Below, piece by piece: positions 19,281 through 26,811 of a DNA stretch of 64,000 nucleotides (position 1 is its first letter; each line of letters starts with the position of its first letter). Both the position numbers and the translations under genes were made by a program. The stretch is from an uncultured Pseudomonas sp. Lineage in GTDB: Bacteria > Pseudomonadota > Gammaproteobacteria > Pseudomonadales > Pseudomonadaceae. The notes below the pieces were generated by a model, which did not search any database, had not been told where the DNA came from, and saw nothing but the letters and a program-made list of their open reading frames with translations. The stretch is taken from assembly GCF_913774235.1 (NCBI RefSeq), contig NZ_CAJYDW010000004.1:1-64000 (forward strand), given 5' to 3'.

Positions 19281-20066
19281 TCACTGGGCGGGGATGGGCT
19301 TGAGGCCGCTGTCCTCGATGGCCTTGGCGGCGTCCTTGGAGGCCAGGTACTTGAGCATGGCGCGAGCGGCGTCCGGATGCTGGCTGTGGCTGACCACGGC
19401 GCCGGAATAGAGGGTCATCTTCTGCGCCTGGTCGGGGATCAGGCCGACGATGTCGATGCCCTGCACGGGCTTGAGTTCGCTCAGTTGCTGGAAGCCCAGC
19501 TGGGCCTCGCCGCGGGCCACCACCTCGCCCACGGGAGTGGCGGGGATCATGCGCGCCTTGGCGTTGAAGGCCTCACCCAGCTGCAGGCGCGGAAAGAGCA
19601 CGCGGGACAGGTAGACGCCGCTGGCGCTGTCGGAATAGGCCACCGACTGGGCGCTTTCCAGGGTCTGCTTGAAGGCGTCCATGGTCGAGATATCCGGCTT
19701 GGGCGCACCCTTGCGCACCGCCAGGGCGATGAACGACTGGCCCAGGTCGACGCGACTGTCCTTCACCGCCTGGCCGTCGGCGATCAGCTTGTCCAGCGCC
19801 GAACCCACCATCAGCACCACGTCTGCCGGCTCCTTACGTGCCAGGCGATTGGGGATGGCCTGGGGCGTGTCGCCCATGGATGGCGCGGCGGCGATCTCCA
19901 GTTTCACCCCGGTGGCCTTCTCGTAGGCCGGCGCCACTTCGCGGATGGCGCCCATGATGCCGCCCGAGCTCAGGATGGTGAGGGTGGTGGGCTGCGCGGC
20001 GAGCAGGGGAGTGGTGGAGGCCAGCAGCAGGGCGCCCAGGGCGAGGGAGGGTAGACGTCGGAACAT
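19281..20066 (-). CDS. Periplasmic ModA-like (type II SBP fold) protein; candidate aconitate isomerase
   Basis: 261 aa with signal peptide (MFRRLPSLALGALLLASTTPLLAAQ); TLTILSSGGIMGAIREVAPAYEKATGVKLEIAAAPSMGDT. No modB/modC adjacent; sits beside tricarboxylate transport genes. The fold call is firm, the isomerase function is inferred. Confidence 0.75.
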   Translation of the reverse strand: MFRRLPSLALGALLLASTTPLLAAQPTTLTILSSGGIMGAIREVAPAYEKATGVKLEIAAAPSMGDTPQAIPNRLARKEPADVVLMVGSALDKLIADGQAVKDSRVDLGQSFIALAVRKGAPKPDISTMDAFKQTLESAQSVAYSDSASGVYLSRVLFPRLQLGEAFNAKARMIPATPVGEVVARGEAQLGFQQLSELKPVQGIDIVGLIPDQAQKMTLYSGAVVSHSQHPDAARAMLKYLASKDAAKAIEDSGLKPIPAQ

Positions 20067-20217
20067 GGCAGAGACTCTCGTTGGAAAAGACCGACGATAG
20101 ACCGCGCGCCCGGGCTTGGCGCATGAGTCAGGATGAAAAAAAATTTAGTTTACCGACCCAGGGGTTTTGCCTAGGGTGTGCGGTCCGCTGAACCGGGGAC
20201 GAGATCGAGAGGCAACC

Positions 20218-20895
20218 ATGACCCAGGCTTTGGTCATCGAGGACGACGAGGTGACCGCCCAGTCCATCGCCAGCGCCTTGCGCGCGCAGGACTACCAGGT
20301 GCGCTGGGAAAGCACCGGACGCGACGGCCTGGCCGCCGCCATCGCCGGCGGCCACGACATCATCACCCTCGACCGCATGCTGCCGGACTTCGACGGCCTG
20401 ACCATCGTCAGCACCCTGCGCGGCCTCGGCATCGCCACCCCGGTGCTGATGCTGAGCGCCCTGTCCGATGTCGACGAGCGGGTGCGCGGCCTGAGGTGCG
20501 GCGGCGACGACTACCTGACCAAGCCGTTTTCCCTGGTGGAGATGGTGGCGCGCCTGGAGGCCCTGCTGCGACGCCCGGTTGCCCAGTCCGCCAGTCATCA
20601 GTTGCGGGTGGGCGAGCTGACCCTGGACCTGATCGACAACACCCTGACCCGCGCCGGCGAAGCCATCGCTCTGCTGCCGACCGAATTCAAGATCCTCACC
20701 TACCTGATGCGCAACGCCGGGCAACTGGTGACCCGCACCATGCTCTTCGAGCAGGTCTGGGGCTATCACTTCGATCCGGGCACCAACATCATCGATGTCC
20801 ACATGGGCCGCCTGAGACGCAAGATCGAGCGGGCAGGGCGGCCGCTGGTGCATACGGTAAGAGGAGCCGGCTATGTCCTCGTCGTCCCGGACTAG
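20218..20895 (+). CDS. OmpR-family response regulator
   Basis: MTQALVIEDDEVTAQSIASAL receiver and C-terminal winged helix (NIIDVHMGRLRRKIERAG..VHTVRGAGYVL). Confidence 0.92.
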   Translation: MTQALVIEDDEVTAQSIASALRAQDYQVRWESTGRDGLAAAIAGGHDIITLDRMLPDFDGLTIVSTLRGLGIATPVLMLSALSDVDERVRGLRCGGDDYLTKPFSLVEMVARLEALLRRPVAQSASHQLRVGELTLDLIDNTLTRAGEAIALLPTEFKILTYLMRNAGQLVTRTMLFEQVWGYHFDPGTNIIDVHMGRLRRKIERAGRPLVHTVRGAGYVLVVPD

Positions 20896-22246
20896 GCGCT
20901 GGCGCTCGGGCAGCAGTCGCCTGCTGGCGCTCTATGCGCTGCTCTTCGTGGCCTGGGGCGCGGTCTTCACCGGGGTGCTCTATTGGCAGATCTCCGGCTA
21001 CCTGGGTGCGGTGGCGGAGCGCACCCTGCTGCAACGGGCGCACTACTACGGCAAGGTCGCGGACGCCGACCTGCTGGGCGAGCTGCAGGCCAGCGAGGTC
21101 TATTCCATGCCCGGCATCGACGCCTACGGCCTGTTCGAGGCCGATGGTCGCTATGTGGCCGGCAATCTGGTCAAGCTACTGCGCAACCTGCCGGATGACG
21201 GCCAGGTGCACTACCTGCAGCGCGGCCTCAGGACCACCGACGCCCTGGACGAGACGCGCAGCAGCCATGCCTTTCTGCAGCGCCGCGCGGACGGCCGCAT
21301 CCTGGTACTGGCCCGCGATGGCGGCTCCATCTCGGCGGTGGGCGGCATCATCGGCCAGGCGCTGTTCTGGGGCCTGTCGCTGACCCTGATCCCTGGACTG
21401 GTCGGCTGGCACCTGCTGCGGCGCCGACCGCTGCGGCGCGTCGAACGACTGCAACGCAGTCTGGAACTCATCGTCGCCGGTCACCTCGAAGAACGCCTGC
21501 CGCTGTCGCCGCGCCACGACGAACTGGACATGCTGGCCGATGCGGTCAATACCACCCTGGCCCAGCTGGAGCGCTCGATGCACGAGGTGAAGGGGGTATG
21601 CGATGGCATCGCCCATGACCTGCGCACTCCGCTGACGCGTTTGCGCGCGCGGTTGCATCAGCTCCAGCAGTTGCCCTTGGCCGAGCCCCAGGCCGAGCGT
21701 CTGGGGGAGGCGCTGGCCGAGACCGAGGCCATCATGTCGCGCTTCCAGGGCTTGCTACGCATCTCCGAGCTGGAGGATACCCGGCGGCGCATGGCCTTCG
21801 CCCCGCTGGACCTGGCCGCGCTGTTGCGCCAGGCCCATGAGTTCTACGAGCCCATGGCCCAGGAAAAGGCCCAGACCCTGACCCTGGAACTGGCCGCTGA
21901 CCTGCCGGCGGTGCAGGGCGACGCGGAGTTGCTGTTCGAGGCGCTGGTCAACCTGCTGGACAATGCCGTCAAGTTCGCCCCGGTGGGCGGCCGGGTGCGC
22001 CTGGTCGCCTACGCCGCCGGGGCTGGGCTGCGCATCGAGGTCATCGACGACGGCCCCGGCATCCCCGAGGCCGAGCGGGAGAGCGTGCTGCGCCGGCTCT
22101 ATCGCGGCGATGCCAGTCGCCAGCAGCCGGGCTATGGCCTGGGGCTGTCGCTGGTCGCCGCCATCGTGCGCTTGCATGGCTTCAGCCTGAGCATCGCAGC
22201 AGCCGAACCGACCGGCGCACGGGTGGTCATCGCCAGCGCTACCTGA
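20873..22246 (+). CDS. Sensor histidine kinase
   Basis: HAMP-like region, CDGIAHDLRTPLTRLRARL H-box, NLLDNAVKFAPVGG N-box, GYGLGLSLV G-box; overlaps the response regulator gene. Confidence 0.92.
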   Translation: MSSSSRTRRWRSGSSRLLALYALLFVAWGAVFTGVLYWQISGYLGAVAERTLLQRAHYYGKVADADLLGELQASEVYSMPGIDAYGLFEADGRYVAGNLVKLLRNLPDDGQVHYLQRGLRTTDALDETRSSHAFLQRRADGRILVLARDGGSISAVGGIIGQALFWGLSLTLIPGLVGWHLLRRRPLRRVERLQRSLELIVAGHLEERLPLSPRHDELDMLADAVNTTLAQLERSMHEVKGVCDGIAHDLRTPLTRLRARLHQLQQLPLAEPQAERLGEALAETEAIMSRFQGLLRISELEDTRRRMAFAPLDLAALLRQAHEFYEPMAQEKAQTLTLELAADLPAVQGDAELLFEALVNLLDNAVKFAPVGGRVRLVAYAAGAGLRIEVIDDGPGIPEAERESVLRRLYRGDASRQQPGYGLGLSLVAAIVRLHGFSLSIAAAEPTGARVVIASAT

Positions 22247-22347
22247 GGCACCGGCTTCCTAAATTTTTCTTCACTTTCCTTCATTTGAGCCACCGGCAGG
22301 GCTTGCCTAGGGTGGCGGCCCTTCCCGTTGAACCGGATGCGCCGCTC

Positions 22348-23517
22348 GTGAAACACCCCTTCCTCCGCCTGGGTCTTGCCGCCCTCTGCCTCGCCTGGCT
22401 CGGTCAGGCGGACGCCGCTCCCACCGCCGATGCCCTGATTCCCTCGCCACCCCAGCTCTCGGCCAAGGCCTGGGTATTGCTGGATGCCACCACCGGCCAG
22501 GTGATCGCCGAGGAGGATTCCCACCAGCACCTGCCGCCGGCCAGCCTGACCAAGTTGATGACCGTCTATGTGGCGACTCGCGACATCCAGGCCGGGCGGC
22601 TCAAGGTGGACGACAAGGTCACCGTCAGCGAGCACGCCTGGCGCACCGAAGGTTCACGGATGTTCCTCGATCCGCGCAGCCAGGTCTCGATCCACGACCT
22701 CTTGCAGGGCATCGTCATCGATTCGGGCAACGATGCCAGCGTGGCCCTGGCCGAACACATCGCTGGCAGCGAGGAGAGCTTCGCCAGCCTGATGAACGCC
22801 ACCGCCCAGCGCCTCGGCCTGCACGACAGCCATTTCATGAATCCCACCGGGTTGCCCGATCCCGAGCACTTTTCCTCGCCCTACGACATGGCGCTGCTGG
22901 CCCGCGCCATCATCCTGGACGAGTCGGCCTACTACGAGCTCTACGCCAAGAAGTACTTCACCTGGAACGGCATCCGTCAGCCGAATCGCAATCTGCTGCT
23001 CTGGCGCGACCACACCGTGGATGGCCTCAAGACCGGCCACACCGAGGCCGCGGGCTATTGCATGGTGACCTCGGCGCAGCGCGACGGGCGCCGGCTGATC
23101 ACCGCGGTGTTCGGTTCCACCTCACTGAACAACAGGGCCACCGATACGCAAAAGTTGCTCACCTATGGCTTCCGCTTCTTCGAGAACCAGACCTTCGACA
23201 AGGCCAACGTCGCCCTGGGTACGCCGGCGGTGTGGGAGGGCGAGCGCTCGACCCTACCGGTGGGGGTGAGCCAGGACGTGGTGCTGACCCGCCCCAAGGG
23301 CCAGCACGAACCGCAGCAGCGCCTGGTGCTGGACGAACCCCTGGTGGCACCCATCGCCCAGGGCGACGTGGTCGGGCGCCTGGAGCTGGTGGATGGCGAG
23401 CGTATCCTGCAGACCCGCCCGCTGGTGGCGCTGATGGCGGTGGAGCAGGGCGGCTGGTGGTCGCGCTGGCCGCAGCACCTCTATCGGCTGGTGCTGCACT
23501 GGTTGGGGCGGCTGTAG
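22348..23517 (+). CDS. D-alanyl-D-alanine carboxypeptidase (PBP5/6-type)
   Basis: PPASLTKLMTVYVA (SxxK), SGNDASVALAEH (SxN) and VDGLKTGHTEAAGYC (KTG) motifs; GTG start after signal-like N-terminus. Confidence 0.9.
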   Translation: MKHPFLRLGLAALCLAWLGQADAAPTADALIPSPPQLSAKAWVLLDATTGQVIAEEDSHQHLPPASLTKLMTVYVATRDIQAGRLKVDDKVTVSEHAWRTEGSRMFLDPRSQVSIHDLLQGIVIDSGNDASVALAEHIAGSEESFASLMNATAQRLGLHDSHFMNPTGLPDPEHFSSPYDMALLARAIILDESAYYELYAKKYFTWNGIRQPNRNLLLWRDHTVDGLKTGHTEAAGYCMVTSAQRDGRRLITAVFGSTSLNNRATDTQKLLTYGFRFFENQTFDKANVALGTPAVWEGERSTLPVGVSQDVVLTRPKGQHEPQQRLVLDEPLVAPIAQGDVVGRLELVDGERILQTRPLVALMAVEQGGWWSRWPQHLYRLVLHWLGRL

Positions 23518-23531
23518 CCTGGCTCCAGGGC

Positions 23532-24497
23532 TCAGGCCTCGACGTCCAGCTGCTCGCGCAGGAAGGCGTTCATCCGTTCCAGGGTCCAGCGCACGCTCGG
23601 CAGTACCCCGAGCATCTCGATGAAGCCGTGGATCATGCCCGGCAGCTCGTGGAATTCCACGGCGTTGCCGGCGCCGATCAGCGCCTGGGCATAGAGGCGG
23701 GCGTCGTCGCGCAGGGCGTCGCACTCGGCGCCGAAGATCAGCGCCGGCGGCAGCTTGGCGTGGGACGGCGCGAAGAGCGGCGAGACCCGCGGATCGCGGG
23801 TGTCCACGTCCTGCAGATACATCCCGGAGAAGTAATCCATCATCGGTCGCGTCAGCGGCGGTACCTGGGCGTTCTCGCGGCGCGAGGGGTGATCCCAGGC
23901 CGTGGGGGTGTTGTCGACGCCGGGATAGATCAGCACCTGGGCCCTGAGCGTGAGAGGACCCTCGCGCAGGTGCAGCGCGGCCATGGCGGCCAGGCCGCCG
24001 CCGGCGCTGTCACCGGCCACGGCCACCCGGTCGAGATCGAGGTTGAAGGCGCCGCCGGCTTCGGCCAGCCAGCGCAGGGCGGCCAGCACATCGTCGGGAC
24101 CAGCGGGCGCCGGATGCTCCGGGGCCAGCGCATAGTGCACGGCGAGCACCGCGCAGCCGGTGCCCAGGGCGATCTGGCGACACAGCGAGTCGTGGCTGTC
24201 CAGATCGCCGATCACCCAGCCGCCGCCGTGCAGATAGACCACCAGCGGCTGCGGGCGGGACCCTTCTTCGCGGGGGCGATACAGGCGCAGGGGAATCGGC
24301 CCCAGGGGCCCGGGGGCGGCCAGCTCCTGGATGCGGGCCAGGGGCGCAGGCGGCAGCCCGAGAGTGCGATTCAGCTGCACATAGGCGGCGCGCGCCTGCT
24401 CCGGGGTGAGGCTGTCCATCGGTGGCTGCGGATGGGCGGCCATTTGCGCCAGCAGGCCGGCAACCTCGGGAGTGAGGCGCGCGAAGACGTCGTGCAT
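23532..24497 (-). CDS. Alpha/beta hydrolase (HSL-type esterase/lipase)
   Basis: VVYLHGGGWVIGDLDSHD (HGGG), VAVAGDSAGGGLAAMAAL (GDSAGG). Confidence 0.9.
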   Translation of the reverse strand: MHDVFARLTPEVAGLLAQMAAHPQPPMDSLTPEQARAAYVQLNRTLGLPPAPLARIQELAAPGPLGPIPLRLYRPREEGSRPQPLVVYLHGGGWVIGDLDSHDSLCRQIALGTGCAVLAVHYALAPEHPAPAGPDDVLAALRWLAEAGGAFNLDLDRVAVAGDSAGGGLAAMAALHLREGPLTLRAQVLIYPGVDNTPTAWDHPSRRENAQVPPLTRPMMDYFSGMYLQDVDTRDPRVSPLFAPSHAKLPPALIFGAECDALRDDARLYAQALIGAGNAVEFHELPGMIHGFIEMLGVLPSVRWTLERMNAFLREQLDVEA

Positions 24498-24779
24498 GGG
24501 GATTCTCCTGATGGGCCGGAACGCCGGGACTGACGCCGGATGGCCAGCAGCCTCGGCGGTGGCGGTGGGATCGGCAATCGATCAGATGAACGATGGACCA
24601 CGCCGCGGCCCTGGGTGTCCCTGGCGCTGACAGGCCGGTGCTTGAGCCGGTGGGTTGGCTTGCACCTATCCTGCATCTGAACGATAGGCGCGCCGCTGCG
24701 GTACGGTAGACTCGGACCCATTGCCAGGCCCCACGAAGGGCCGGCGCCCTACCCAGACAATCAGAACAATGGGGGTAGC

Positions 24780-25772
24780 ATGGATCAGTCAGCCGTCGTT
24801 TCCTGCAGTGTACCCAGCGAGGTGGTCGCTCGCTTCAGCCAGGTCGTCCTGGCGCTGCAAGCCCGTCTACGTGGTGGTGCCATCACCGAATTCCATGCCC
24901 AGGCCCTGGCGCAGCTGCAGCGCCTGGTCGCCTTCGACAAGGCCTGGTGGGGCAACTCCGCGTGGCGCGACGGGGTTCCCGTGGCGCACAGCACCTTCCT
25001 GCTGGGGCTGCCCGGCAGCTATACCCGGGAATGGGATGCCCTCAAGGCCGATGACCGCCGCCTCGGCGACTTGCATCTCATACAGGGGCGCTGCCAGGTA
25101 TTCGACTGCCGGGACATGACGGCCTCGCCGAGCCTGGCCGCCCTCGGTCAGCGTCATGGCTTGGCCCATGGCCTGCGCATCGTGCTCACCGACGACCAGA
25201 CCCGCCTGGGCGTCCACCTCACGGTGTTCCGTGAGGACCCCGCCACCCCCTTCACCGCCCTGGAATGCCAACTGGTGGAATGGCTGATGCCGCACCTGCT
25301 GCATGCCGAGCGCGAGAGTTGCCTGCGCACCCTGGCGACCCTGAGGGACAGCCAGGGCCGTTTCGACGAGCTGGCGCTGGCGGTGAGCGATCGCCATGGC
25401 GTGCTGTTGTCCCTGGAGCCCGGATTCGCCGCCTTGCTGGCGACGGAGTGGGAGGGCTGGCAGGGCAATCAGTTGCCAATGCCCTGCGTTCCGCAAGAGC
25501 CCTACCAGGGCCGTACCCTGCAGCTCGAGGCCCAGCCGCTGGGCGACCTGCTGCTGCTCAAGGCGCGTCGGCGCAGCCCGGCGGAGCGCCTCAGTGCCCG
25601 CGAGCTGGAAGTCGCCCAGTGCTTCGCCCTCGGCCAGACCTACAAGGAAGTGGCCCGCACCCTGGGCATGGCACCGGCCACGGTGCGCCACCACCTGAGG
25701 CGCATCTACGAAAAACTCGGCGTCAATCGCAAGGCGCAGATCGCCCAGCAGGTCGGGACCGCCCCCGACTGA
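24780..25772 (+). CDS. LuxR-family transcriptional regulator
   Basis: C-terminal LSARELEVAQCFALGQTYKEVARTLGMAPATVRHHLRRIYEKLGVNRKAQIAQ. Confidence 0.88.
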   Translation: MDQSAVVSCSVPSEVVARFSQVVLALQARLRGGAITEFHAQALAQLQRLVAFDKAWWGNSAWRDGVPVAHSTFLLGLPGSYTREWDALKADDRRLGDLHLIQGRCQVFDCRDMTASPSLAALGQRHGLAHGLRIVLTDDQTRLGVHLTVFREDPATPFTALECQLVEWLMPHLLHAERESCLRTLATLRDSQGRFDELALAVSDRHGVLLSLEPGFAALLATEWEGWQGNQLPMPCVPQEPYQGRTLQLEAQPLGDLLLLKARRRSPAERLSARELEVAQCFALGQTYKEVARTLGMAPATVRHHLRRIYEKLGVNRKAQIAQQVGTAPD

Positions 25773-25867
25773 GTTCGACCCTTCCCTGAACGCCTCACCC
25801 GGACCGAGCGCCCAGCGCGCCCGGTGAGGCATCGCTCGTCCCCACGAAAGTTCGCAGGAGTCTCACC

Positions 25868-26803
25868 ATGTCGCGTCTGTCAGGCGTTCTACCCGCGGCC
25901 GGGGCCGTCTTGCTGGCGCTGCTCGCCGGCAGTGCGGCCCAGGCCACCGAAAATGGCATGCCGACCACGGCGGCCGGGGTGCAGGACTTCGGCGCCGGTT
26001 TCATGCCGCCCTCCACGCCCTTCGGCACCCTGGGCCTGCGCATCAGCGACTACCAGGCGCGGGTGCTCAAGGACAGCCACGGTCGCGATGACGGCAACGA
26101 CTTCGACATCAACGTCCTGGCCATCGGCCTGGCCTACCTGCGCATGACCGACCAGCAGGTACTGGGTGCGCGCTACGGCTTCGGCGCCGTCTCGGTGTTC
26201 TTCCGCATGGATGCCAGCCTGGGCATCAATGCCGGTGGCCAGCGGGTATTCAGCGACAGCGCCGAGCTGTTCCGCCCGGCGGACATCCAGCTGATCCCGC
26301 TGATCCTCGCCTGGACCCCGGCGCCCGGGGTGGGCATCAATACCCAGCTATCGATCCAGGCGCCCACCGGCGCCTACGACAAGAGTCGCCTGGTCAGCCC
26401 CGGCACCAACCACTGGACCGTCTCGCCCATTCTCAACGCCAGCTATATCAGCCCGAGCGGACTGGAGCTGTCGTCCAGCTTCCAGGTCGACATCAACGCG
26501 CGCAACCCGGCGACGGACTACCGCAGCGGGGTGGAGTATCGCCACGAATTCGCCGTCGGCCAGCATGTCGGCGACTGGACCCTGGGCCTGGGCGGCTACT
26601 ACTACCGCCAGCTCAGCGACGACGACGCCCCCGGCCTCAGCCGTGGCAATCGGGCGCGGGTGGTAGCCCTGGGCCCGGCGGTGAGCTTCTTCCAGCCCAC
26701 CTCCGGACTGCCGGCGATCTGGCTGCACGCCTACAAGGAGTTCGACGCGCGCAACCGGGCGGAGGGCTATACCGTGGCCCTCAAGCTCGGGGTGAGTTTC
26801 TAG
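25868..26803 (+). CDS. SphA/MetA-pathway-of-phenol-degradation-type outer membrane transporter
   Basis: Signal peptide, TENGMPTTAAGVQDFGAGFMPP, beta-barrel-like alternation ending in LKLGVSF. Confidence 0.7.
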   Translation: MSRLSGVLPAAGAVLLALLAGSAAQATENGMPTTAAGVQDFGAGFMPPSTPFGTLGLRISDYQARVLKDSHGRDDGNDFDINVLAIGLAYLRMTDQQVLGARYGFGAVSVFFRMDASLGINAGGQRVFSDSAELFRPADIQLIPLILAWTPAPGVGINTQLSIQAPTGAYDKSRLVSPGTNHWTVSPILNASYISPSGLELSSSFQVDINARNPATDYRSGVEYRHEFAVGQHVGDWTLGLGGYYYRQLSDDDAPGLSRGNRARVVALGPAVSFFQPTSGLPAIWLHAYKEFDARNRAEGYTVALKLGVSF

Positions 26804-26811
26804 CCGGGACG

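Noticed and set aside
19281-20066. Functional molybdate ABC transporter locus
   Set aside because: Only a ModA-like protein is present; no permease or ATPase nearby and the neighbourhood is tricarboxylate transport.
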